A stretch of DNA of 64,000 nucleotides from positions 2,356,001 through 2,420,000 of the forward strand of contig NZ_CP042425.1 in the NCBI RefSeq assembly GCF_008254045.1, given 5' to 3'. Below are positions 16,071 to 25,183 of this stretch, in pieces (position 1 is the first letter of the stretch; every line of letters begins with the position of its first letter). Made by a program: the position numbers and the translations under genes. The notes under the pieces were generated by a model. That model was not told the DNA's origin. It saw nothing but the letters and a program-made list of their open reading frames with translations, and ran no database searches. This stretch comes from Limnoglobus roseus (GTDB lineage Bacteria; Planctomycetota; Planctomycetia; Gemmatales; Gemmataceae).

Positions 16071-17358
16071 GTGGGGCCTCAATCGCCCAACAGCCTGCTT
16101 CCGGGAAGGCAGATCCGCCCCTCCGCGTCGCCGTCGTCGGCCTCGTGCACGGTCACGTCTCGGGGTTCCTCCAGGCGAACCGGAAACGGAAGGACATCGA
16201 AATCGTCGGTGTCGCCGATCCGGACCCGGAGCTCGCGGCCCGAATTGCGAAGCGATATGACTTGGGCCAGGAGCTGCTGTTCTCCGAAGTCAAGGAGATG
16301 CTGAGCAAGGTGAAACCGGAGGCCGTTCTGGCCTACACGAACACGTTCGACCACCGCCGCGTGGTGGAACTCTGCGCGAAGCAGGGCGTTCATGTGATGA
16401 TGGAAAAGCCGCTGGCCGTGAGCTTCGAGGACGGCCTCGCTATGGAGAAGGCGGCAACCGAAGGCAAGATCCACGTCCTGGTGAACTACGAAACGACGTG
16501 GTACCGGAGCAACCGCGCCGCCTACGACCTGGTCCAAGAAAAGGCCCTCGGCGACGTTCGCAAGATCGTAGTCCACGACGGCCACCGCGGTCCCAAAGAA
16601 ATCGGGTGCGGGCCCGAGTTCCTGGGCTGGCTGACCGACCCGAAGCTGAACGGGGCCGGGGCACTGTTCGACTTCGGGTGTTACGGTGCGGACCTGGCCA
16701 CCTGGCTGTTGGACGGGAAGCGGCCCGACACCGTGACGGCCGTCACCCAGCAGATCAAGCCGCACATCTACGCCAAGGTGGACGACGAGGCCACGATCGT
16801 TCTGAGCTATCCGAAAGCGCAGGTGATCATCCAGGCGTCGTGGAATTGGCCCTTCGACCGAAAAGACATGGAAGTCTACGGCGAGACCGGCTCGGTCTTC
16901 ACCGTCCGGCAGAACGAAGTCCGCGTCCGTCGCGGGCGGGGGGCGGAAGAACTCGTCACGGCAAAGCCCCTTCCGAGTCCCCAGGATGACCCCGTCACGT
17001 ACCTGCGGGCCGTGGTCCGGGGGAGCGTCAAGCCGGACGGGCTCTCGTCCCTTGCTACCAACCTGACCGTGACCGAAATCCTCGATGCCGCCCGCCGCTC
17101 GGCCGCCACCGGCAAAACCGTAATGCTGCCTGCGTCGAGAGCGTCTGGGAAGTAGCTGGCCGGCCGCGCGGTCGATCCGGGCCAGGATCGACGCCTTCGG
17201 AATCGTCCCAGTCGGCATCGGTGTCTTGGCGAACGTCACGAACGGCCGTCGTCACGATTGCCACGCCATCCCGATTGCCACTTCATCCCGCTACGAGGCC
17301 AAGCTCGTGAAAGAGTGTGGCCAGAGTTTTTCTGGTTCTGAGGCGGCGGGCCGATTCG

Positions 17359-20300
17359 TTAGCTGCCGGAAGCCTTCCGCCAAACCTGAATGCTATGCAC
17401 GGCGGCTTGCTTGTTCGGCACGGGTACGACGCCAGACCCCGTGACCGCGATCAGGGTGCGGCCGTCCGTCGTGTATGCCAGCCCCGTGATCGGCGGGGTG
17501 TCGGGGGCAAGGTCGGGCACGTCGTGCCACACCTTCCGGTCCCTGGAAAATTTGTCGTCCTGTGTGTTGTAAATCTCGACGCGGGTCCGTGGGCCCTTGT
17601 CCGTGGACCGGCGGAGTGCGACCGCGATCGTCGCGCCGTCCGGCGAGAAAGCGGCGGCGGTCAGGTCGAAATGCTCCACGCCCCCGGCCTGGGTTCCGTA
17701 GTTCGGGATCATTCCGGGCCGGAGCACCCTGAGCGTGGCAGCGTCCAACAGGGCCAGCGACGCCCGCTCGGTCGTGTTCGTGCCGACGGCGATCATGGTA
17801 GCGTCGGGCGAATACGCCAGGACTGTGTTGCGAATCTGGTCTTCGTTCCTCTGCCGAGGCGGCGTTCGTGCGGAAAGCGTCCGCTCGAGACTAGACCTGC
17901 AAGACCCGGTCGCCACGTCCCAGACGGTTGGCCCGCCGTTGATGTTGTTGTCCCCCCGGTTTAATGCCATGAACCCGGCGACCTGAGTACCGTCGGGCGA
18001 CCACGCAACGTCGGCGGCAGCCAAACGGGACAGCCGAGTCTGGCCGGGGCCTGCCGGCGGGGCCTTCAACTTTCCCCCCTCCGCTCCCGTCGCCACGACC
18101 CGCAGGTGCACGTCATCTCCGTCGAACCCGGCCACATTCTTTCCGTCCGGGCTGAACGCGGCGGTCTGCCAGGCGAGTACACCTTTCGCCGCAGGAAATT
18201 GTTTGGTCTCCTTGCCGGTTGCGGCATCGTACGCGGCGGCGTGCCCGTCCCAGGTGAGTAAGCCGTCGCCGACGAACCGCGGGAACCGGCCTTCAACCGT
18301 GTAGAGCTTCTTCATGCCGGTCAGGTCGTACCCTTCCGTTCGGCCGCCGTAACTGATCGCGAACCGCTTGCCGTCGGGCGAGACGGCCAGGGCCTCGATG
18401 TCGAACCGCGGGTCGGTGACCGGTTTCTCGGCCGTCCACGAGATCTTGGTCACCTGCATGGGCGGCTCGATGATCGTCTTCTCGACCTTCCACCGAGGGG
18501 CGCCAGGCTTGTCGGCCTCGGTCAGCGACACGAGCCTTAAGGTGCCCCGTCCGGCCGCGTCGAGGGTAGACACACCGAGCATCGCCCCGTCGGGTGAGAC
18601 TGCCGCCCCACCCGGCGTCTCACCTTTGCCGAGCGGGAGAAAGGCGATGTCTTTGCCCGTTGCCAAGTCGTGCCATCGCACCCGACCGGCGGATTGTGGA
18701 TCGACGGCGTGTTCGGCGATGACGAGCGTTTTGCCGTCGGGCAGGAAGGACAGACCACGGATCAACCCGCCACGGGCTCCGAGCGTCGAGACCGCCTTGT
18801 CGGCATCGGCGTCCCAGAGGGAACCCGTCGCCGTCCGTAGCCCGCCGGTGGCCAGGCGCTTGCCGTCTGGCGACCAGGCGAGGACCGCAACCCCGTCGGT
18901 GCCGTCCACCGTACCGAGCGGCCGGCCGGTTCGGGGTTCGACGACGCGAACGCGAGCGGCCGAGCCGGGGTCCAGGGCGTTGACGCCGAACGCCAACTTC
19001 GTGCCGTCGGGGCTGAAGGCGAGGGCGAGTGGCACGGGCTCGGCGATTCGCTCGGGCGGGGTTTGTGGCGATGCCACGAGTGGGGCCTTGAATGCCTGGA
19101 GGACGTCCCCGGTCCACGTGTCGAGGACGCGAACGGTGCCGCCCGCCGTGCCGTAAGCGAACAGGCGGCCCTTCGCGCTGAACGCGACCGCGTAGGGGTG
19201 GGCCGTCGGCTCGCACATCAACGGCTCTTTCTGTCGCGGGAACAGAGCATCGTTGTGAGTCACGCCATCGATCATCGACACGCCGTCTCGGTGACTGATG
19301 GCAAAGAATTTCCCGTCGGGGCTGTACGCGGCGGCGTGGATGGCTTGCGGGCCGGGGTTGACTCGCCGCGTGTTGGGCACCCTTCCGAAGCCTTCCGTTA
19401 GCTTGGCGGCATCACGACCCGTGACCACGCCGTCGATGCCGCCGGCGATGAGCGATTTTCCGTCGGGGGCCCATGCGAACACGGCCGTCCGATGCGTGGG
19501 CACCGTTTGCGGCAGGGTGGTAGGTGCGTTCGGGGAGACGGGTGTCGAAGGGGGAATTTCCTTCGGGCTTGCCGCCTTCAGTTCCTCGGCGACTTCCCAC
19601 ACGCGGACCTTGCCAATTCGTTCGCCGGGTCGAGACAGCCAGACCTTGTTGACCGAACAGCCGGCGAGTTGTTTTCCGTCCGCCGAGAAGGCCAGACTCG
19701 CGGTCACGGTCGGACTGTCAAAGTCGTCGGCGTCGGTGTGGATCGGCTTCATCGTGTTCGTCGGCCAGGCGGTCGCCCAAACGTAGAAGTCGGCCTGTTT
19801 GCCGAGGACCACGGCGGCAACGTGGGTCGCGTCACGGCTGATCGCAAGGGCGGCAGCGCGGCCGCCGAGTTCGAGCCGCTGCTTCTCCTTGAACGTCTTG
19901 CCGTCCCACACGATCACCCGCCCGTCGGCGTCGCCCGAGACGATCGCCGTGCCGTCCGCCGACCACGCGGCTGATATGACTCGGGCCGTGTGGCCGACGA
20001 GAAGTGGGATGGGCGGGTTTTCTTCTTCGAGTAGCCAGTGGGCCATCAGGACGTTCTTGTTCTTGTCGGGGATCTTCGCGGTCATGAGCACGTACCGGCC
20101 AGCGGGGTCGGCGGCGAGCGGGACGGCGTAGCCGTCGGCCGGCCGCTCGCCCCGTTTGATGATCGGCAAGTCCAGACTGCCGGCAAAACTACCGGGCACG
20201 ACCCCGCCCGTTGCGGCGTCCACGGTCCACGACGCAACATAAGCATGGATTGCATTGCCGAACGCGATCTTCGGTCCTTTCTTCCCGTTCCCGAGGTCCG

Positions 20301-21534
20301 GGAACGCGGCAACGGATGTCGCCGGGTCGTCCCCCTTTTGGAACGGCTGTATTTCCAGTTCCTGCCTCGCGCCCGTGGCGGCATCGAGCAGACGAATGCC
20401 GCTCGGGAACGTGGCGTAAACGGTCTTCTGATCGGCCGACAAAGCCACGGCCGCGTGCGAACCGCCGACCTCCGTCTGCCACCGCTTCTTCTGCGTTGTC
20501 ACATCGAACGCCGTCACCTTGCCGTCGGTGTCGCCGACAACAATCACCTTGCCGTCCCCAGAAGACACGACCGACACCGGGAGTTTGCCGGGCATGTCCA
20601 AGGTGGCCTTTCCCTTCCACTTGACCGGGGCGGGTCTCACATTCGGTGCGTTCTCCACGACTTTCGGAACGGCTGCTTTCCCGGAAGTGGGCTTCTCGTC
20701 CGGGGAACCACCGGCGAGCATCACGCTCCCGCCGGCCAGTGCCACACCCAACAAGCCGACGAATACCCATGCCTTAAGTACGCCAACTTCGAGTGAGCGC
20801 ATGACCGCCTCCGCGAGTGCTTGAACCGCGGGGGAACCGGCCCCGCCGACCGCGAACGAAACAGCTTGCCGGGCGGCCTCGGCGAGGAGCGCCCCCGGCA
20901 CGGCCGCCGTGGCCCCGTCCGCGAGGGCCGCCGCTAACGCCGCAGCGCTCAACGAGATGCCGCGGCGGGCCAGCCGCTCGGCCAACCGTTCCCGGGCCTT
21001 CGCCAGCCTTTTCGCGACGGTCCCCTCGGACCACCCCAAGTCGCGGGCGGCCTGCACCCGCGCTTTGCCCTCGACGTCGCAGGCGAGGACGGCGAGCCGC
21101 AGGTCGTCGGGCAACTTACCGAGTTCCTCGTCGATGACCGCCCACAGGTCTGCCTGGGGCAGAGTGGAGGGTACCGCTTCCGGCCGGGCCGCCGCCATTT
21201 GTCGCGCCCTCCGCTTGGCCGCCTGGACTCGGGCCTTGTTGGCGACCCGGACCGCTACCCCGTATAGCCACGCCCCCAACTGGCCACCCCGAACGCTCCC
21301 GGCCCGGCGAGCCAGGACGAAGAACGTGGCCTGGAATGCGTCGTCCACGTCCGCGCCGCCGTTGAGGACACGACGGCACACGCCGTACACCATCGGCCCG
21401 TGCCGCTTGACGAGTTCGGCAAACGCCGCCTCGTCCTGTCGGGCCAAGAACCGCTGGAGGCATTCGTTGTCCGAGCCTTCCTCGGCGGGCCGGGCCAGGG
21501 CGTGCAGGGCATCAAATACGCGGGACGTCGCCAT
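17359..21534 (-). CDS. ECF sigma factor fused to membrane segment and WD40-like propeller
   Basis: A 1391-residue protein. Residues about 20-95 are sigma-70 region 2 (DEAAFAELVKRHGPMVYGVC; DVDDAFQATFFVLARRAGS) and about 130-185 are region 4 (LGKLPDDLRLAVLACDVEGK; WSEGTVAKRLAKARERL). A transmembrane helix follows near residue 265 (AWVFVGLLGVALAGGSVML). The remaining ~1080 residues contain many WD40/TolB-type blades with SPDGK motifs. This fusion is known from Gemmata-like planctomycetes. The propeller would be extracytoplasmic, so the protein could link an outside signal to promoter choice. ATG 21534 is chosen for its position before region 2. It converges on the split oxidoreductase, with about 200 bp between showing no gene. 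Confidence 0.85.
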   Translation of the reverse strand: MATSRVFDALHALARPAEEGSDNECLQRFLARQDEAAFAELVKRHGPMVYGVCRRVLNGGADVDDAFQATFFVLARRAGSVRGGQLGAWLYGVAVRVANKARVQAAKRRARQMAAARPEAVPSTLPQADLWAVIDEELGKLPDDLRLAVLACDVEGKARVQAARDLGWSEGTVAKRLAKARERLAERLARRGISLSAAALAAALADGATAAVPGALLAEAARQAVSFAVGGAGSPAVQALAEAVMRSLEVGVLKAWVFVGLLGVALAGGSVMLAGGSPDEKPTSGKAAVPKVVENAPNVRPAPVKWKGKATLDMPGKLPVSVVSSGDGKVIVVGDTDGKVTAFDVTTQKKRWQTEVGGSHAAVALSADQKTVYATFPSGIRLLDAATGARQELEIQPFQKGDDPATSVAAFPDLGNGKKGPKIAFGNAIHAYVASWTVDAATGGVVPGSFAGSLDLPIIKRGERPADGYAVPLAADPAGRYVLMTAKIPDKNKNVLMAHWLLEEENPPIPLLVGHTARVISAAWSADGTAIVSGDADGRVIVWDGKTFKEKQRLELGGRAAALAISRDATHVAAVVLGKQADFYVWATAWPTNTMKPIHTDADDFDSPTVTASLAFSADGKQLAGCSVNKVWLSRPGERIGKVRVWEVAEELKAASPKEIPPSTPVSPNAPTTLPQTVPTHRTAVFAWAPDGKSLIAGGIDGVVTGRDAAKLTEGFGRVPNTRRVNPGPQAIHAAAYSPDGKFFAISHRDGVSMIDGVTHNDALFPRQKEPLMCEPTAHPYAVAFSAKGRLFAYGTAGGTVRVLDTWTGDVLQAFKAPLVASPQTPPERIAEPVPLALAFSPDGTKLAFGVNALDPGSAARVRVVEPRTGRPLGTVDGTDGVAVLAWSPDGKRLATGGLRTATGSLWDADADKAVSTLGARGGLIRGLSFLPDGKTLVIAEHAVDPQSAGRVRWHDLATGKDIAFLPLGKGETPGGAAVSPDGAMLGVSTLDAAGRGTLRLVSLTEADKPGAPRWKVEKTIIEPPMQVTKISWTAEKPVTDPRFDIEALAVSPDGKRFAISYGGRTEGYDLTGMKKLYTVEGRFPRFVGDGLLTWDGHAAAYDAATGKETKQFPAAKGVLAWQTAAFSPDGKNVAGFDGDDVHLRVVATGAEGGKLKAPPAGPGQTRLSRLAAADVAWSPDGTQVAGFMALNRGDNNINGGPTVWDVATGSCRSSLERTLSARTPPRQRNEDQIRNTVLAYSPDATMIAVGTNTTERASLALLDAATLRVLRPGMIPNYGTQAGGVEHFDLTAAAFSPDGATIAVALRRSTDKGPRTRVEIYNTQDDKFSRDRKVWHDVPDLAPDTPPITGLAYTTDGRTLIAVTGSGVVPVPNKQAAVHSIQVWRKASGS

Positions 21535-21724
21535 GTCGGATGTCCTGAAGTGTCGCCGCAGCGAGAGAGCGTGCGGGTATTGCCCGCAAACGGGAAAGCG
21601 GATCCCCAAATATTATCGCAAACCCGAAAATTTACGGTCGGACGGTGTCGATGGCCGTTCCTCCATTTGCCGAGCAGCGGCAGTACGATAGGGCAAACGG
21701 TTCTTCGCTCGATTGGGACATCAG

Positions 21725-22054
21725 ATGGACGAAGTTGCCATCACCTGGCAAATTCAAGACACATACCCCACGGTCCACACGGTTGTCGCATCGGGTGGCA
21801 CGTTCTTCTTCGTCGGTGAGAAGGGCCATCGGTTCCCTTTCGCGACACTCCTCACTTCTGATGAGTACGATGCCTTCTCAAACCTCACCCGTCCTGGCGT
21901 GTTTCGGCGGAACGTGAGCGTTTCAAAGGAGACGTCTCAAACGCTGTTCGCGACCGTAATTGTCGCCCTCAATTACACAGCGTTGGATCGGGTGATGCCC
22001 CCGATCATCGCGTCCATCGAGATAAAGGACGTGACGCCAAAAGAGGTCGGGTAA
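21725..22054 (+). CDS. Hypothetical protein
   Basis: A 109-residue soluble protein beginning MDEVAITWQIQDTYPTVHTV. It has a conserved-looking middle (FVGEKGHRFPFATLLTSDEY) and a C-terminus rich in beta-prone residues (LFATVIVALNYTALDRV). I do not recognise a family. ATG 21725 is preferred to an upstream TTG. It lies 190 bp upstream-divergent from the sigma-WD40 gene and 72 bp before the SnoaL-like gene on the same strand. No signal peptide or membrane segment is visible. Confidence 0.5.
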   Translation: MDEVAITWQIQDTYPTVHTVVASGGTFFFVGEKGHRFPFATLLTSDEYDAFSNLTRPGVFRRNVSVSKETSQTLFATVIVALNYTALDRVMPPIIASIEIKDVTPKEVG

Positions 22055-22126
22055 TACTCTACCACCGGGCTCACCGTTGTTCATCTCGGGTTGAGTCGTT
22101 GAGAACCCCTCTTGCAGGAGAACGCC

Positions 22127-22546
22127 GTGGACACGCCGAGCGAAAACGTCGCGAAGTTGCAGAAGGCATACGAGCGGTGGCACGAGACGAAGGGCGCGAG
22201 CGTGCCGGATTGGCTGGCCATCGTCTCCGATGACGTGATCCTGCGGAGCCCGGGCGACGTGGCGGCCGGGTCCGCCTTCACCGGCGGCCACAAGGGAAAG
22301 GGGGCGGTCGAAGCGTACTTCTCCGGCTTGAACGCCGACTGGGAGATGGTCCACTACACCGTCGATGAGTTCATCGAGCAAGGGGACCGGGTGGTCGTCC
22401 TCAGCCGCGTCGCCTTCAAGAGCCGCAAGACGAATAAGGTGGCGACGTCCGCCAAGGCCGACGTGTTTCGGTTCCGTGGCGGGGAGGTCGTCGAACTCGT
22501 CGAGTTCTTTGACACCTTCGCGGCAGTGTCCGCGACACAGACCTAG
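22127..22546 (+). CDS. SnoaL/NTF2-like fold protein
   Basis: A 139-residue protein with the pattern of the SnoaL-like/NTF2 superfamily. An N-terminal helix (VAKLQKAYERWHETKGA) is followed by FTGGHKGKGAVEAYFSGLNA and the beta-rich FIEQGDRVVVLSRVAFKSRK, ending VVELVEFFDTFAAV. Such proteins are small cone-shaped enzymes or ligand-binding proteins. GTG 22127 is preceded by AGGAGAA at a good distance, better than the upstream TTG. It stands alone on the plus strand, so the function cannot be narrowed. Confidence 0.7.
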   Translation: MDTPSENVAKLQKAYERWHETKGASVPDWLAIVSDDVILRSPGDVAAGSAFTGGHKGKGAVEAYFSGLNADWEMVHYTVDEFIEQGDRVVVLSRVAFKSRKTNKVATSAKADVFRFRGGEVVELVEFFDTFAAVSATQT

Positions 22547-22639
22547 TGCCGAACCGCTCTAGCGCCTACGCTGTCACTCTCGTTCTTGCGAACGGCGAAT
22601 TAAAACGAACTCGCGATCCCCGCCCGCGTGAGGCTTACT

Positions 22640-25165
22640 ATGGCCATCCGAGTCCAATGTCCTTCGCCAGCGTGCGGGGCCGCGTGCACTGGTGCCGATA
22701 AGATCAATGGGCGCAATGTCAAATGTCCCAAGTGCGGCCTCACATTTATCGCTCACGCGACCCTTGACGGCCAAGGCGACACGAAACGAAATGGCCGGAT
22801 TGCGATAGAAAATCCATTTCCCTCCCTTCCCGCGGAGTTCGGTCGATACCGAGTCCTCAGACTGCTCGGCCAAGGCGGTATGGGAGCGGTCTATCTCGCC
22901 ACGGACTCGCAACTCGGACGCGACGTTGCGTTAAAAATCCCTTTCTTCGGCGTGTCGGATGGAAATCGTGCCGAGCGATTTATCCGGGAGGCTCAATCCG
23001 CAGCAGTCTTGAAGCACCCCAACATCTGCACGGTCTACGACGCGGGGACGATCAACGGGCGTCCGTTTATTACGATGGAGTATATTCCCGGTTCGTCGCT
23101 TGACTCCGAGATTGATCCCGATTCTCCGATGCCAGAACGGCGGGTTGCGGAGATCGTCCGCAAGGTGGCGGTTGCTATCGACCATGCCCACAAAAAGGGG
23201 ACCGTTCACCGCGACTTAAAGCCCGCGAACGTGGTCATGACCGCGGACGGCGAACCCGTGGTCATGGATTTCGGGCTGGCAATGCGAATCGGTGGTGCGG
23301 ACCACGCGGGAGTGAACCAACCCAAGTTGACTCACGACGGCGGCGTACTCGGCACGCCCAGTTACATGTCCCCGGAACAGCTCAAAGGCGTTGGCGTCGG
23401 TCCGTCGAGTGACATCTATTCCTTGGGCGTCGTGATGTTCGAGCTGCTGACGGGACAAACCCCCTACACTGGCTCGTTCATCGCGATCGCCAGTCAGATT
23501 CTTTCCGGCCCGGTCCCGACCGTTCGTGGGTTGCTCGCGAACATCGATCCCCGGTTGGAGGAGATCTGTCGTAAAGCCATGTCGAGGGAAGTGACGTCGC
23601 GATTCCCCAACATGTCGGAAATGGCGAAAGCACTCGACCAGTACCTCAATCCTCCCGTGATGAGTGCCGAGGTAATTTCGGCCGTTGCTCTTCCTGGTGT
23701 TACACCCAGAACGGTTCCGTCGGATCCTGAATCGGCATCTGCCTTCTCCGAGATCGATGTTCCCAGTCGTCCTCGCCGGAGGAATACAAACAAGAATCGT
23801 CGCCTCGTTGGTATCGCCATTTCGATCGTCGCTTTGATCGGGGTGGCATGGCTCGCCAACGTCGTGCTGAGAGTTGAGACATCGAATGGCACTCTCATTG
23901 TTGAAATCAGCGACCCCGAGATCGAGGCGAGGATAAAAGATGGCAAGGTGATCCTCACCGGCGCGGATGGCAAAACACGCTACACTCTTGCGCCGAGCGA
24001 CCGCGAGAAGAAGATCACGGCCGGAGCTTATGGCATTCGTGTCGAAGGTGCGGACGGCCTCACGCTGGACACGTCCCAATTCACCCTGAAGAAGGGGGGC
24101 ATTGTGACGGTTCGAGTGTCGGCCACCTCGAAGGCGGTAGCGAACAGCGCGCCTTCGACTCTAGAGTCCAATACCGAAAAGGTCGCATCGAAAACCGCTC
24201 CCCGCCCAGTTGGACCACCGTCTTCAGAACCGGGCACTCTAAACGGCACGAATGAGAAGACTGAGTCCTTCGATTGGAAGGGAGAGCAGCGAACGCGCAT
24301 CGTCCGAACTTTAAAGTGCGGGAACACGACGATGGATTTCGTGAAGATCCCGAAGGGCGGTTTTCTGATGGGCCTTAAAAACGACAGTGCTCGTCCCTCC
24401 GAAGGGACATCTCAGCATCGCGTTACGTTCACGAAAGACCTATGGGTCGCCAAGTATCCCGTGACACTCGGTCAGTTTCGGGAATTCGTCTCGCTTGAGA
24501 ATTACCTGTCAGCTTATGAGGCCAAGTCCCTGGCTGCAAATGGGTATGACCGTACGTCCAAGAAGTTTGTGTATCGCAAACTGGATTACTCGTGGAAGTC
24601 GGTCGGGTGGTTGCAGACGGACCGACATCCGGTTGTCAATGTGACCTGGGACGACGCCGTCGCCTTCGGCAAATGGCTGAGTAAGGACACGAAGATGAGT
24701 CTCCGACTCTTAACAGAACCGGAGTACGAATACGCTAACCGTGGCGGACAGGAAACACGGTATTTCACCGGCGACGATCCCTCATCCACGGAGGGCTATG
24801 CGAACATGGCGGATCAGAGCGCGTTGAAGGCATGGAGCAGCCCAGGAGCGTCTTCGCATGACGACGGTGAACCGTTCACTTCGCCGGTCGGGAAGTTTAA
24901 AGCCAATCCGTTCGGGCTTTACGACATGACTGGAAACGTATGGTGCTGGTGCGCAGATGAGTACCGGGCGAGCCTGAACACGCTAGGGGACGTTACCGAC
25001 CCGACTGTCATTCACGGCAGTCCGCGCTCGGAGAGGGCCATGCGTGGGGGTTCGTTCTATTCCAGTCGCGATTGGTGCAAGGTCGGAGATCGAATGGGCC
25101 GACCGCACGACATGGCGAATGCCGACTTTGGTTTTAGACTTTGTTTTTCTTCGGAACCAGAGTGA
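22640..25165 (+). CDS. Ser/Thr protein kinase fused to formylglycine-generating-enzyme (SUMF1) domain
   Basis: An 841-residue membrane kinase. An N-terminal zinc ribbon (CPSPACG then CPKCG, residues about 6-33) precedes a kinase domain (about 68-335) with GQGGMGAVYLA, VHRDLKPANVVM (catalytic Asp192) and DFGLAM. A transmembrane helix lies at about 390-411 (VGIAISIVALIGVAWLANVV). The C-terminal ~270 residues are an FGE-sulfatase/SUMF1 fold (DFVKIPKGGFLMG; PVVNVTWDDAVAFGKWLS; NPFGLYDMTGNVWCW; RAMRGGSF), here likely sensory or binding rather than enzymatic. ATG 22640 follows GTGAGG. It converges with an FHA kinase 18 bp away. Confidence 0.87.
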   Translation: MAIRVQCPSPACGAACTGADKINGRNVKCPKCGLTFIAHATLDGQGDTKRNGRIAIENPFPSLPAEFGRYRVLRLLGQGGMGAVYLATDSQLGRDVALKIPFFGVSDGNRAERFIREAQSAAVLKHPNICTVYDAGTINGRPFITMEYIPGSSLDSEIDPDSPMPERRVAEIVRKVAVAIDHAHKKGTVHRDLKPANVVMTADGEPVVMDFGLAMRIGGADHAGVNQPKLTHDGGVLGTPSYMSPEQLKGVGVGPSSDIYSLGVVMFELLTGQTPYTGSFIAIASQILSGPVPTVRGLLANIDPRLEEICRKAMSREVTSRFPNMSEMAKALDQYLNPPVMSAEVISAVALPGVTPRTVPSDPESASAFSEIDVPSRPRRRNTNKNRRLVGIAISIVALIGVAWLANVVLRVETSNGTLIVEISDPEIEARIKDGKVILTGADGKTRYTLAPSDREKKITAGAYGIRVEGADGLTLDTSQFTLKKGGIVTVRVSATSKAVANSAPSTLESNTEKVASKTAPRPVGPPSSEPGTLNGTNEKTESFDWKGEQRTRIVRTLKCGNTTMDFVKIPKGGFLMGLKNDSARPSEGTSQHRVTFTKDLWVAKYPVTLGQFREFVSLENYLSAYEAKSLAANGYDRTSKKFVYRKLDYSWKSVGWLQTDRHPVVNVTWDDAVAFGKWLSKDTKMSLRLLTEPEYEYANRGGQETRYFTGDDPSSTEGYANMADQSALKAWSSPGASSHDDGEPFTSPVGKFKANPFGLYDMTGNVWCWCADEYRASLNTLGDVTDPTVIHGSPRSERAMRGGSFYSSRDWCKVGDRMGRPHDMANADFGFRLCFSSEPE

Positions 25166-25183
25166 TCTCTACGACTTGAACCA

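Larger units (their letters stand above)
14991..17155 (+). pseudogene. Gfo/Idh/MocA oxidoreductase gene split by an IS630-family element
   Basis: Codons 1-15 (14991-15035) read MLRFTVVALLVLFSL, the start of a signal peptide, preceded by GAGGTGA. The gene resumes at 16070 as SGASIAQQPASGKADPPLRV followed by AVVGLVHGHV. Removing 15036-16067 and one copy of the TA duplication joins the parts in frame to a 376-residue secreted Gfo/Idh/MocA protein. The NAD-binding core is at residues about 38-160, EKP appears in VMMEKPLAVS, and the C-terminal dehydrogenase-like domain follows. With the element in place, translation stops at 15051-15053 after 20 residues, and the body lacks a good start codon. The gene is probably silent now but otherwise undamaged. 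Confidence 0.82.
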
